The translations under genes and the position numbers were made by a program. This document shows positions 9,522 to 20,296 of a stretch of 64,000 nucleotides of DNA, piece after piece (positions within the stretch are counted from its first letter, which is position 1; every line of letters starts with the position of its first letter). The notes beneath the pieces were generated by a model. The model did not search any database. It had not been told where the DNA came from and was given only the letters and a program-made list of their open reading frames with translations. The DNA comes from Blastobasis lacticolella (lineage: Eukaryota; Arthropoda; Insecta; Lepidoptera; Blastobasidae): the NCBI GenBank assembly GCA_905147135.1, contig LR990061.1, positions 5,866,026 through 5,930,025 on the forward strand, given 5' to 3'.

Positions 9522-10814
9522 TTAATCCACACTTCTTCTATCATCTTCATTCTTCTCAGCTAACAAATATAAAGGCATTCTGCCACCTCTTTCACTCATT
9601 TTTTGTCTTTTATGGACTCTGATCATATGCTTCATCATTTTTTTACGACAACCATATCGCATACCGCAAGTGTCACAAGAATGCTCCTTTATACCCATGT
9701 GAATTACTTTGAAATGTGTATCCAACCTATTCTTGGTGTGAAATCCTTTGTCACATTGTTCACATTTGAAATCAAAATCAGTCTTGTGGCTCAGCATATG
9801 CTTATTCATATTACTATTTCTTGAAAATTTGCGAGGGCAATGTAAACATTGATATGGTTTATCTTCAGAATGCGACCTCATATGTGACCTCAAAGCTTGC
9901 TTAAAACGGCCTCTATATGGACAAAGAGAACATTGGAATGGTAGTTCTAAAAAGTGTGATGCTCTGTGATTTCTCATTGTTGCTGTTAACTTAAATGTCT
10001 TTCCACATATATCGCATATATGGGGTGATTCTGACACATGAGTCTTCATATGTGTCGCTATGTACACTTTCGCATATTGTTGATGGCAAACAGTACAAGC
10101 TACTCTCTTATTAGAATGTTTGTCTTTATTGTGTTGCACACATTCATTTCGTGATGCAAATGTTATATTACACCAAGTACAACGATACCGATAACGACGA
10201 CGTTTAAAGTTGTTTCCAAACTCCGCCAGTTCTTCTGTCTGTTGTAGTGATTCTGTTTCTGAATGTATGTTTCCAGTATCTTCTTTACTATCATTTTCTG
10301 TTTCTGAATGCATGTTTATGTTTTCTTGTTTACTATCATCTTCGTGAACTACATTTTTAAACCTTTTTGAAAAAATTTCTTCATAATCGGAAAAATCAAT
10401 TTCTACTTCAACTTTTTTATTTGCTTCACTCCTCATATATCTTCGTTGTAAAACCAAATCAGATTTTTGTGCACTTTTCCTGAAGAGAATTGCAACTTGT
10501 AAATTGGAATGACACAACTTACATAAATATTTTGTATGAACATCATTCCACTGGACATTTATACCACCAAACAGATTTAATTGGCTTGATAGTTCACTCT
10601 CTTTCTCCTCCCCAACAAAAATGGGAATACTTCCTCTTTTCAAACAGACTCTACATATAAGTTTCGAGTTGTCTTCACTTGGTTCAACTTTTACAGCATT
10701 ATCTGGGGATTTTAAGTAATCTGCCTTAGGTTTACATTGTAACCGAGCTGAAGGTTGCTTTTGAGTGGTAGAGGTATTCTTTTTATAATGCAACAGTTTC
10801 ATTAACAATGCCAT
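9522..10814 (-). CDS. ZAD-C2H2 zinc-finger protein, paralogue 2
   Basis: A complete 430-residue frame. ZAD at about 52-122 has C54, C57, C98 and C101 and the phrase LFGGINVQWNDVHTKYLC. The acidic linker holds two 15-residue repeats of the KEDTGNIHSETESLQ type (residues 162-191). Seven C2H2 fingers start at C212, C240, C267, C295, C323, C351 and C380, and the protein ends PLYLLAEKNEDDRRSVD. It is much closer to paralogue 3 than to paralogue 1: the first 20 residues, ZAD and fingers are nearly the same. A splice-acceptor-like GATTTTCAG lies near 10832 just upstream of the ATG, so a 5' non-coding exon is likely. It is presumed to be a nuclear sequence-specific regulator; targets are unknown. Confidence 0.92.
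   Translation of the reverse strand: MALLMKLLHYKKNTSTTQKQPSARLQCKPKADYLKSPDNAVKVEPSEDNSKLICRVCLKRGSIPIFVGEEKESELSSQLNLFGGINVQWNDVHTKYLCKLCHSNLQVAILFRKSAQKSDLVLQRRYMRSEANKKVEVEIDFSDYEEIFSKRFKNVVHEDDSKQENINMHSETENDSKEDTGNIHSETESLQQTEELAEFGNNFKRRRYRYRCTWCNITFASRNECVQHNKDKHSNKRVACTVCHQQYAKVYIATHMKTHVSESPHICDICGKTFKLTATMRNHRASHFLELPFQCSLCPYRGRFKQALRSHMRSHSEDKPYQCLHCPRKFSRNSNMNKHMLSHKTDFDFKCEQCDKGFHTKNRLDTHFKVIHMGIKEHSCDTCGMRYGCRKKMMKHMIRVHKRQKMSERGGRMPLYLLAEKNEDDRRSVD
10242..10331 (-). repeat. 45-bp coding repeat, two copies (ZAD paralogue 2)
   Basis: Residues 162-176 and 177-191 are two 15-residue units of the form KxxxxNxHSETExxx. The matching place in paralogue 3 holds five units. Confidence 0.85.
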
Positions 10815-11760
10815 GTTTTCCCAGCTAAAACCTGAAAATCAGGAACATATGTAACAAAATGTAATACCAATTATGAAACAAACTAAACAGGGTAGGTATA
10901 TTTTTGATGATCTTAGAAAAGTTTAGATCACCATCCACACTCTCTTGGAGGCAACGTTAGGCAACACGAGGGCGAGAATGTGAGGAGCAGAGTGTCAGCG
11001 AGTGTTACCTCATTATGCCACTGTATAATGACTTGGCCCTAATGTTTATGGAATTATACCAAATAGACCCAGTGCTCTAGGATCCGAAAAACTATAGACT
11101 AGATCGAGATGCCATGAGCAAGAGTATGGATGGCTAGCACATATGCAGGCTCCATGCGCAATGCCTCCGAGGCGCCCCTCCGAGACTGTAGATCCGTAAT
11201 AGATCTAATGTTTTAGAGGATAAATGAATCAACGAACTGTTTCACACTACTGATGAAATATAAGTAATCTCCTAAATTAAAATATCTAAAATGTTGTTAT
11301 AGCATTCTGGCTTCGCTAAACTATAGTGATTTGTTAAAGACTACATAATAATAAAGTGACACCAACAATCCTTTTTGTGAATGCTTGCACGACTTTGTCA
11401 TGATAAGAGGTTATAGTATGGACTTTGTTCACTGTACAAGGCGAGCCTCTAGGAATAAGCGAAATGTAATAGGCACTTACTTTTCTCATTAAGTTTATTC
11501 AGGAGAAACTGCACGTATTCCTCTATATAATGTAAATTGAATTAATTTGCTCAAGATTGAGATTAACGTCATATTATTACAGGGCAAATCTTTTTCAAAA
11601 AATAAAGTCAATGTTAACTTTGAGTGAACCCAAATCCGTTTTAGTAACTCAAAACCACAACAAAAAGGTGCAACACATCACAAAATTACAATAGCTTTAC
11701 AAAATACAAACAAACAACAAACATTTTATTTGACATTTGACAGCTTGGAGCTGCAGCTGA
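10815..11760. repeat. Upstream region shared with ZAD paralogue 3 (segmental duplication)
   Basis: Blocks such as AAGTTTATTCAGGAG with AACTGCACG (near 11490) and ACAAACAAACAACAAA (near 11707) recur in the same order upstream of paralogue 3 (near 20918 and 21090). The duplication that made the two genes therefore included about 0.8-0.9 kb of upstream DNA. There is no other gene here. Confidence 0.7.
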
Positions 11761-11861
11761 GTAGAGAAATAAATTGATGGTTAGGCAAAGGGTACTACGA
11801 CTGTACAGGCTTAGTCTGTATACCTACATTCGTCGTTAGCAGATCATCATCATCATCATCA

Positions 11862-12050
11862 TATCAGCCGGTAGACGTCCACTGCTGGGCATAGCCCTCC
11901 CCCAGAGATCTCCGACAAGGCCGATCTTGTGCCTTCCGCATCCAGCTGGTACCTGCGATCTTTAGCGGATCGTCTGTGATCGGTCCACTTAGTGGGAAGC
12001 CTACCCACGCTGCGTCTTCCGGTACATAGTCGCCACTCGAGAACCTTCCC
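11862..12050 (-). mobile_element. 3' end of an RTE-type LINE
   Basis: On the minus strand the last codons read GTSWMRKAQDRP...RRSLGEGYAQQWTSTG and stop just before an (ATG)n tail (11844-11863 on the plus strand as ATC repeats). This WMRxAQDR...GExYxQQW ending and the microsatellite tail are characteristic of RTE elements in moths. It is a degenerate fragment. Confidence 0.8.
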
Positions 12051-12116
12051 TCATCAGGGTTCGTTGCTGAGTCCTTATTTGTTCTGTGCACCGCTAGGAC
12101 CGTGGACACGCCTCCA

Positions 12117-12720
12117 TGGCTTATACGAATACGCTGACTACATCGTACTGGTGAGCCGGCTTCGATGGAATTTTGAGACCACGGTAAACACGTTGAAGGA
12201 AATGCTAGAAATCAGTGGTGTGAAGCTGAACGTTGCTAAAACAGGCTGCAGCAACAATCTGTATAGAAACATCCATACAGAGAATGCTATAACAAGGATC
12301 TATATAGAAACCATATTATTATATTAGACGGGACTTGGACGCGACGTACCTTTATGATTTGTTTTCCCGACGTTTCGGTAGGGTTACACCCACCGTACGC
12401 GAGTTTAGTTTGAAACAAATATATAGAAACCATCCAGAGAACCAAACTGTGTATAAGTATCCACAATCAATTATCTCGGATCCGTGTTGCACGAGACCGG
12501 AGATATCGGCCCCGATGTAAAGTCTATGGCCGCGAGACTTGGCCGGGGCACGTTGCTTGACGAAGCACGACCATGAGCTTTACGCAATCGAAATTAAAAT
12601 GCTGCGGTCGATATTCGGCGTTACACGAGTCCGTAACGAGTACACCCGTGACAGCCTGTCCGTGGGAAATATTGCGGATATAAATATCTGTATAGAACCA
12701 GTTCAGTCCCATGCACTTTT
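12117..12720 (+). mobile_element. Degenerate LINE reverse-transcriptase fragments
   Basis: The plus-strand frame 12117-12250 reads YEYADYIVLVSRLR ... LKEMLEISGVKLNVAKT, a reverse-transcriptase catalytic box with YADD decayed to YADY. At 12539-12690 a second frame reads KHDHELYAIEIKMLRSIFGV then TRVRNEYTRDSL, the downstream RTE region. Frames are shifted and interrupted, so the copy is dead. Confidence 0.75.
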
Positions 12721-12729
12721 GTCATAATA

Positions 12730-13333
12730 TTAAGATATTTGCAGCAGTTGTCACTCAAAACAATACAGCTTAGATGGCAGCTCTTGCACTTCATGCCTTT
12801 ACTCAGCTCTCTTTCACTTCGCTACCCGTACTTTACCAATCCCCCAGCCATACCATACCCGTATTACAATATCGGTAACCTATCTAACCCCTTCCCTACC
12901 CTTTTTTTTAACGCGGTGAATGCATCAGGGGACTTGGCGTTCGCTGGTCTACGCAGTACCCACTAAACCCTGCCGCGCTCCGGCGTCCCCTGAACGGAGG
13001 TGTCATGAGAATAGCCGAAGTCTAGTCATCTACGACATCACCTGCGCAGGGCACGGATGGGAACAGTAGGAAACGCCGAACCGGTCCCATCCTACGGCGG
13101 TGGAGGCCTGTAAAATTAGGTGGAGATGCCTCCGCACCGCTGGCTACCACCGGGAAAACCCTTTATACATTCTACTTACAAAACCCATATTACATAGAAC
13201 CCCTACGTCGAATTCTTTGAAAGTATTATCAAAATATGTCCAGCCGTTTAGGAGTTATAAGTAAGTCATAACTTCTTTCATTTGATGATATTGAACTTTA
13301 CGTTGTGGTTTCACTCTATCAATTGCAGTTGTC
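12730..13333. other. Repeat-derived intergenic DNA
   Basis: Contains CTCTTGCACTTCATGCCTTT ... TACCCGTATTACAATATCGG and a stretch typical of moth LINE tails (GGTGAATGCATCAGGGGACT, GGAGGCCTGTAAAATTAGGT). No coding exon is recognised. Confidence 0.4.
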
Positions 13334-13430
13334 GAGGAGCGTCGGTGGCCTAGTGGTAAAGCTATACGACTCGCAGCGAGAGGTATCTGGTTCGAATCCC
13401 ACTGCCGCCATGTACCAATGACTATTCACA
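13334..13430 (+). repeat. SINE family A head (tRNA-like part only)
   Basis: GTCGGTGGCCTAGTGGTAAA is the A box and GGTTCGAATCCCACTG the B box of the tRNA-related promoter. It is followed by TGTACCAATGAC and then unrelated sequence, so the body is missing. Confidence 0.75.
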
Positions 13431-14053
13431 TTATATATAAATTATTAGCATGTTTAGCGAGTAAACTATTTAATATAGATATAATAACTACATTAAGCAT
13501 GGCTTGCATAAAATTCTTAAACACTTTAAGAATGACGTTTTTAACGTAACGTAACGTTTGTTTTATGAAGATTTTTGTTTAAGTTTTAACTTAAATGCGT
13601 TTTAGAATTTTTCACAAGCCGCCCTAAGTAGGTACCGTGTTAATTTTTGGTTTGGCGACGCAAACCTCGCTTACCGACGCCAACTTAGAAAAATCGCCTG
13701 TGCTTCTGATGCAATTTCTGAATTATTTAAATAATGTCAATTATTTTTGGAATGAAAAACAAATAAAATATCTGAAATTTATGTTCAATATTTATTACGA
13801 CCTCATGTATGCACAGTCAGCTGAAAGATTTCCATTACAATGGTCGTTTTCAACGACAACGATAACTACACGATATCGTGTGACTGCTAGTTTCATAAAT
13901 TTTCTAGCGAACGCTTTTACGTTATGTTGTTGTTGGTCCATTCATGCCTAAGTCAAGATTCATTGACCACATTATTATTTGATTTTATAAAATATGGCAT
14001 GTTTGCCAATAAAGGTGGCGAACTCCTGTCTTACACCATGGAACAGTTACTGT

Positions 14054-14608
14054 TTAACTCAACCTTTTTCTGTCATCTTCATCCTTTTCAGCCATCAAAT
14101 ATAAAGGTACTGGACCCCCCTTATTTTTTTGTCTTTTATGAATTCTGAACATGTGCCTCATCATTTTTTGACGACAACCAAATTGCTTTCCACAAGTTTC
14201 ACAAGAATGGTCCTTTATGCCCATGTGAATGACTTTGACGTGTGCATCTAATCGAGTCTTCGAGTGAAATCCTCTGTCGCATTGCTCACATTTGAAATCA
14301 AACTCAGTCTTGTGGCTCAGCATATGCGTATTCATATTACTATTTCTTGAAAATTTGCGGGGGCAGTGTAGACATTGATATGGTTTGTCTTCAGAGTGCG
14401 ATCTCATATGACACCTCAAAGCATGTTTAGAACGACCTTTATATGGACAAAGAGAACATTGGACCGGTAATTCTAAAAAGTGTGAAGCTCTGTGATTTCT
14501 CAATGTTATTGATAACTTAAATGTCTTTCCACATATATCACATACATGTGGTGACTCTGTCAAGTGAGTCTTCATATGTGTCGCTATACAGGGTGTTTCA
14601 TAATACAT
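14054..14608 (-). pseudogene. ZAD-C2H2 paralogue 3, downstream half (fingers 2b-7)
   Basis: Gene sequence proper is 14054-14588, 177 codons starting IATHMKTHLTESPHVC. It holds the histidine half of finger two and fingers three to seven intact, ending PLYLMAEKDEDDRKRLS. Upstream, the frame continues into the inverted repeat of the inserted element, which by chance supplies an in-frame ATG at 14608-14606; a 184-residue finger-only protein could be read if transcribed. The half has no stop or frameshift. Added to the other half with one copy of the TA duplication, the coding length is 1413 bases, a whole number of codons (470 residues), so the insertion is the only visible lesion. Confidence 0.85.
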
Positions 14609-15216
14609 GTATAAAGCCGTGAACTGGATGGAGTGCTAAACGTATTAAAACGATAGGTACAATTATTTTTTTCGTGCGTGGAATAGTTACCGAGAAAATG
14701 ACTATCGAACTTTTTCTTTTTCAATGTCGATAATCACATTTTGAAAACGAAAGACCGCATCTCTAGAAATCAGTTGTAATAGATCACTCAAGTTCATAAT
14801 CAGGTCAATCAACTGAATAATACAATTTTACCAGTTACAGATAGGATATAGGTTTTGTGCCTTTAAGTCTTTTCTACCTACCGTTTCATATGAGTTTTAA
14901 AATTCAATCTAAAGATCACTACGATCAATACCTCAAGTGGCTGGTTAATAAAATTATTATTACAAGCAGCTCGTGAGCAGTCCGGCACAAAAACAAGACA
15001 TTTCGATGTTTGTTTCTACTTTAATTTATTTGTTTTTTGTTGCCTTCAACACAATGTTGCACCTAGGTACATAGTCTTCAAACTAATTGCGAAAACACAA
15101 TAAACATTAATAGGCAAAAAAGTTACAGCTTGATTTCGCGTCTGCGCCATATCTTCTATTGTACTAGGCAGTCATGACTGAAGCAGGTGGACTATGTACG
15201 GGATACTGATATCACA

Positions 15217-15646
15217 GGGTGTCCATAAAGTACATTCACTAGATTTTAATATTTTTGGAAAGTGCAGCAAAACTACACGATATTGTTGTTATACTTTTTT
15301 GTCTATTTTTTCACTCAGTTTACATCCTGTTGAATGCATGTGGTGAGTCTTGGCACAAGTTTATGCATTTCTCGTTGAACTTTTCCGCCAGCTCCGAAAT
15401 AAGGAAAGATGTCATTTTAGTACCTATCTAATAGTAATTATTAAATTCTACTCATGTTTGAATTCAAGAAGGTGAATATTAAATTTGAATAGCTGAAAAA
15501 ATACCTAGCAACACTATTTACGTACTAGGATTTAAGCATTTACGTTGCAGGCAACAAAAATGCAGAACAGCAGATGCGTTGTCACTGTGAGGACTAAGAT
15601 GAAATGCGTCATGCCTGTATTTGCACTGGCTTATTTTATGGACACC
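15217..15646. mobile_element. Nested inverted-repeat element, about 430 bp
   Basis: Begins GGGTGTCCATAAA and ends TTTATGGACACCC. It lies inside the 4.8-kb element. The ends resemble, but differ from, the outer element's repeats. No clear target duplication could be assigned. Confidence 0.5.
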
Positions 15647-17299
15647 CCACGTACTAGGCGCAATATTAAGGAGGTCTAAATAATCCGTTTTGTATTTTTT
15701 GGTTTCGAGGGTTCTGTACAAAAAAATATTGTAATCAATTATGATTTTAATTCAAAAGGTTCATTCATAGTTTTTACGAAAGTGCACCACCACCTAACTA
15801 ATAGCAAAGTAGTCTTATTCAAATTACTGTAGCATATTAATGTAGCAAACTCTAATTAATGTAACATCTTTGTCTTTTTACGAGTTTGCTTTCTCATGTC
15901 ATGTCTGTCAGTCATGTTTCAGTGTCGCGTAGGTAATCGTACCTATCGTTTTCACGAACATTTCTTATCAACTAAAATTAACTTAATGATTCTTAGTTGA
16001 TGGAGCTTTACCTGTAAATATCCCATGCTTCACCCAATTGGAGAACCTAGGTCACCTAGGTGGAGCACGGACCCAAACACAATTTTAGAAATTACTGTCT
16101 AGGTTACTGTCATTGTACCAAACTACCCGATAAAATCGTGATAAGCAAATGTAGGCCATCGCCATAAGGATTGTTATTAAGCCCACAGTTGGATTCGCTT
16201 GAGACTCACTTTAACAAATAAAAAAAAAATCAACATTATGGTGCAACTACCAGGAGAACATAAAACGAGAGAACATAAAAGGCGAAATATGTTAGACCCC
16301 TAAAACACGGATCCCTAAGTACGAATCCTTTTGCACGTGCCGTCAAGGTCAAGGCCGGCGCCGGAGCTGTGGCGGCGCTTTTGACATCAAAATAGAAACT
16401 GAAAGCTACAAAATCTAAAAATAGAATACTTTGGCGGGCCGTTCTTTATTTTGTGGTTTGACCCACGGCGCGACTTCCATTGACGAAATTTGCCTACTTT
16501 CGCGTCGTATTCGTTCATTCAGTTTTTAGCTTTTCGCGTGACCGAAATGATTGTTGCGTTGTAGTTGTAGGATACCTAAGTACCTATTGTGAAGATAACT
16601 GTGATAAGAGTGTTAACGATGTGAACGAATGATTTATAGCTTCAGGTACCAGTATTAACGTAGTCTTGTCTGTGTTCAGCGTTCAACGTTTAAGTATTGT
16701 GATAATCATTATTCTGTGTATGAATGCAAGCTAGCAGTAGGCCAAACACCATGGTACCTACCTATTTACGTATTGCATAGCAACCAGAGCCTGCGTAGTG
16801 TTGTGTATCTGTGTGTATGGAGTGTACCTACCTAGCTACGCTACGATACGAGTGCAAGCTTACTTGATAGTTAATACCTATCAGTCATCCGAGCCACAAG
16901 AAAGCAAGAAAGTATGGCACCTGACGCTGTTTGTTTTCATAAAATAACTTTAAAAAGGTACGTACCTACATGCTTTAAAGGTCTAGGTTCTAGCTAGACT
17001 TTAAGATATGCTACCTAGCTAGTACCTAATCGTAACGTTAGGAGGTTCTTTTCCGACGGGAAATAGGCAGAAAAGACAACGCTTTTATCTGTTCATGAAA
17101 ACATGTAGGTATTTAGTAAAACCTGTCTGTAATCTGTTTCAACAAAACTAGTCTCATAAGTGGTTCCCTACGCTACGTAGGTCCCTAGATGAGTGAACCA
17201 TTTTAGTAGGACATAGTACCTACTTATTTGTGTAGAACGATTTATCAATTGAACGAATTCTGTTTTAGTTATGTAGCTATCTTTAGTATGTTTTTCAAG
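15647..17299. other. Interior of the 4.8-kb element, no recognised content
   Basis: AT-rich with no frame above 85 codons. CACCTAGGTGG-type words near 16050 and CCTACCTA runs near 16750-16990 are present. I recognise no gene or repeat family. Confidence 0.4.
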
Positions 17300-18345
17300 A
17301 ACGTTGGTGGCTGGGCGGTTGAGTATCCGACGTAAGCGAGAGAGGTGCCGGGTTCGAATCCCGCTGTGGCAATGTACCAATGACTCTTTTCTGAGTTCAG
17401 TGGCGTTACTGTCATACAAGCCCAAAAGCCGGGCTTGCCTTATAAAAATAATTATCGATAAAAAATCAAAGATAATGCGAGCGCGAAGTATTTAAAGTTC
17501 GCGCTCCTAATGCATTTCAAACTGCCGCGCCGCAAAGCAGCGCCATCGTGCGCCCAGGTTACGAAACACGATCCGAACGCACACGCAAGTTGAGGAAATT
17601 GAGACTCGGTCAGTCATCTCGCTCGCACGCGCTGGCTTGTAAGCGGGCTTTGATTCCGGCCGGTATGTCTCTTTCTTACATATGAAAACTGTCCTATAAT
17701 GAGATATAACTATACGTTTGTTTATATGGTAAATTGTACGAGACTTTAAGCCCTGCATGCGTTTGAAGTTGTACACGCATCTTTGAAATTGGCAACTTCG
17801 CGCATGCGCAGTAGGTACGTTTGTTGAATGCTGTAATACGTACCAACTTCACTATTGTTTTGTTTGAGCCGTTTGGGCGGATAAGTAATTAGTTTTTTGT
17901 TGTGTTTGTGTTGTGTTTTGTAGTAAAAGTGATTTAATTAGATTGATTAACAATAGACGAAGTAGAGTCCCTTGTGATGGTTTAAAATGTGCACAAGTTT
18001 TGATTTGCATGGAAAAGGTAAAGTTTATAATCATTTCTCAGAAAATAACAAATTATTTCCGTAATGTGGCAAGGGGATGGATTTATTTTTAATAACCGTA
18101 AAAACTACACAAACTTCATCTCTCGGCTTGCCTTACTCTGAACCCCTAGGCACGCCACTGTCTGAGTTATGTACATTAGTTGAAATTAACCGATGCTCCT
18201 ATGGTGAGGGAAACATCATGATGAAATCTGCAAATTCTGGCAACTGAAATTGTAACCATGATCCAATCGAGTCAGGTTCCCCTGGTAGCAGGGTCATGGA
18301 GGTCACATGGTAGTCGCTCCACTGTAACAAATTCTTTTCTCTCCA
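17300..18345 (+). repeat. SINE family A copy, interrupted by a hAT-like element
   Basis: The head and B box (GGGTTCGAATCCCGCTG) run to 17397. The body resumes at 18161 with CTGAGTTATGTACATTAG and continues to about 18345, with the usual GATGCTC...GGTGAGGGAAA and TCCAATC...GTCAGGTTCCCC. Removing 17398-18160 and one TCTGAGTT restores the family sequence. Confidence 0.8.
17398..18160. mobile_element. 763-bp hAT-like element inside the SINE
   Basis: Ends CAGTGGCGT...CGCCACTG, with an additional GGCTTGCCTTA motif near both ends. It is flanked by an 8-bp duplication TCTGAGTT at 17390-17397 and 18161-18168. Eight-base duplications and CAGxG ends are typical of hAT transposons. No transposase frame, so non-autonomous. 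Confidence 0.82.
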
Positions 18346-18357
18346 CAAAATTATTAG

Positions 18358-18678
18358 ACTATGGTCCATGATCTAGGATTTGGCAGATTAGGTAATTAAT
18401 TGCAGTGGAGCGACTGCCATCTGACATTCCTGGCTTCTAACCCTGCTACCAAGGGAACCTGACCAGATTGGATCATGGTTACTTACACATTCAGTCGTCT
18501 GAACTGAATGTGTAAGTTTCATCACGATGATTTCCCTCACCGTAAAAGCATCGGTTAGTATTCAGCTACTGTGCATAACTTAGAAAAGAGTTAGTGGTAC
18601 ATGGCGGCAGTGGGATTCGAACCCGGTACCTCACGCGTACGAGTCGGATACCGCAACCTTAGGCCACCGACGCTCCGA
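18358..18678 (-). repeat. SINE family A copy, full length, inverted
   Basis: The tRNA-like head is at 18600-18678 (B box GGGATTCGAACCCGGTACC on the plus strand). The body reads back to about 18358. It is tail-to-tail with the preceding copy. Confidence 0.8.
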
Positions 18679-18776
18679 CTATTTAAGCATACCTACCTAT
18701 CGAAAATAATTAGTGTAGGCAAGTTCCTAGTTAATTTGGTAGAGCCTATTCATAAGTAGGTAACATTTAGTACGAC

Positions 18777-19217
18777 GCCTGGTAGTAAGATGAAGGAGGT
18801 TGGTTTGTTTTGATATGAATGGCACGAGGTTATTTCTCGTCCTTATGGTGTGTACACACTCAACGTACGCCAACGAAGGGCTGTCGGCCGAATTGTTTGG
18901 ACTTCTAAGGTCTAATACTTGCATTTCGTGGTCAAGCAAACGATCTTTGGGAGTTTTGGGAACCGATTCGGGCTCGTATTTGCACGTTTGTTTGTTGGCC
19001 TTCGGTATCCGCCCAAACTGCGATTGGATGATTACTTCTATCCGTTTGATGTTACCGCCACGCTGCACTGCAGATTGCCGGCTGGCACACGCCAACGGAC
19101 AATCGTTAGTCGAAACTGCTGCGCGTCACACATCGCCCGGTGTGTACGCAGCATTAGGCTCCTGGTAGTAGGCTTGAGGAGGTTGCTTTGTTTCGATAGG
19201 GGTCGCACGAGGTTATT
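18777..19217. repeat. 60-bp imperfect direct repeat about 380 bp apart
   Basis: CCTGGTAGTAAGATGAAGGA (18779) and CCTGGTAGTAGGCTTGAGGA (19160) each begin about 60 bp that both end GCACGAGGTTATT. The DNA between is more GC-rich and open in several frames, but no protein family is recognised. It lies in the right part of the 4.8-kb element. Confidence 0.6.
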
Positions 19218-19390
19218 AACCTGTTTTTTATATGATCATCAACTTGAAATAGAGCTGCGCTTCAACGTAGTCGATATGGTTATTTATCTTTAAAAATTAA
19301 TTTTTTTTATTAAAATTAAAATTCAATGTCCGGATAAAATGAAGTCGCCAGTGCACTCTTTGAAAGCTCTACTTTAACACCCTTTCGGCT

Positions 19391-20296
19391 TTATACATGT
19401 ATTATGAAACACCCTGTATAAACTGATGTATATTTCTGATGGCAAACAGTACAAGCAACTCTCTTATTAGAATGTTTATCTTTATTGTGTTGCACACATT
19501 CATTTCGTGATGCAAATTTGATATTACACCAAGAACAATTGTACTCTCGACTTTTAAATTTGTTTCCGAACTGTGAAGATTCGTTCTTATGTGATGATTC
19601 TGTTTCTGAATGTATGTTTCTTTTTTTTTCCTTACTATCACCTTCCGTTTCTGAACGTATGTCTCCTTTTATTTCTTTACTGTCAGCTTCTGTTTCTGAA
19701 CATATGTTTCCAATTTCTTCTTTACAATCACCTTCCAATTCTAAATGTATGATAAAGTTTTCTTCTTTAATATCACCTTCCGTTACTGAAACCATGTTTC
19801 CATTTTCTTCTTTACTATCATTCTTGTTAACAATATTATTTTCCTTTTTAACAGAAATCTCTTTATAATCTAAAAAGTCAATTTCTACTTCAACTTTTTT
19901 ATTAGCCTCACTCCTTATATATTTTTGTTGTAAATATAAATCAGATTTTTGTGCACTTTTCCTGAAGAGAATTGCAACTTGTAAATTTGCAAGACATGAC
20001 TTACATAAATATTTTGTATGAACATCATTCCACTGGACATTTATACCACCAAACAAATTTAGTTGTCTTGATAGTTCACTCTCTTTCTCCTCTCCAAGAA
20101 AAATAGGAATACTTCCTCCCTTCAAACAAACTCTGCATATAAGTTTGGAATTTCCTTCATTAGGTTCAACTTTTATTTCAGCAATTGTGGATTCTAAGTC
20201 ATATGCCTTAGGTTTAGATTGCAACTGAGCTGAAGTTTTCTTTTGAGTGGTAGAGGTATTCTTTTTATATTGCACCAGTTTCATCAATAATGCCAT
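19391..20296 (-). pseudogene. ZAD-C2H2 paralogue 3, upstream half (ZAD, linker, finger 1, half of finger 2)
   Basis: The gene half is 20296 down to 19419: 293 codons with ZAD (C54, C57, C98, C101), an acidic linker carrying five 15-residue repeats, finger one (C254-C257...H270, H275) and the cysteine half of finger two (C282, C285), ending KYTSVY. The frame then runs eight codons into the inserted element's inverted repeat before a stop, which would give a 301-residue protein with the dimerisation domain but almost no DNA-binding fingers. An acceptor-like TTTTCAG near 20314 mirrors paralogue 2. No other damage is visible. Type is given as pseudogene because the insertion destroys the normal product; a shortened product is possible. 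Confidence 0.85.
19589..19813 (-). repeat. 45-bp coding repeat, five copies (ZAD paralogue 3)
   Basis: Residues 162-236 are exactly five 15-residue units: KEENGNMVSVTEGDI, KEENFIIHLELEGDC, KEEIGNICSETEADS, KEIKGDIRSETEGDS and KEKKRNIHSETESSH. The units are diverged from one another, so the array is not brand new. Confidence 0.9.

Larger units (their letters stand above)
14589..19416. mobile_element. 4828-bp inverted-repeat DNA element inserted in ZAD paralogue 3
   Basis: The first 31 and last 31 bases are perfect inverted repeats (CAGGGTGTTTCATAATACAT ... ). TA duplications lie at 14587-14588 and 19417-19418, which fits the Tc1/mariner superfamily or elements moved by it. The paralogue's intact sequence confirms both junctions. 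No transposase frame of useful length is present, so it is non-autonomous or has been rebuilt by nested insertions. The interior holds a 429-bp inverted-repeat element, two SINE A copies, a hAT-like element and a 60-bp direct repeat. A related end lies at 63825-63897. Confidence 0.85.

Noticed and set aside
18727..19293. Three overlapping 122-124 codon frames as a transposase of the 4.8-kb element
   Set aside because: No DDE/D pattern, no helix-turn-helix; the region is a locally GC-richer direct-repeat block open on both strands.
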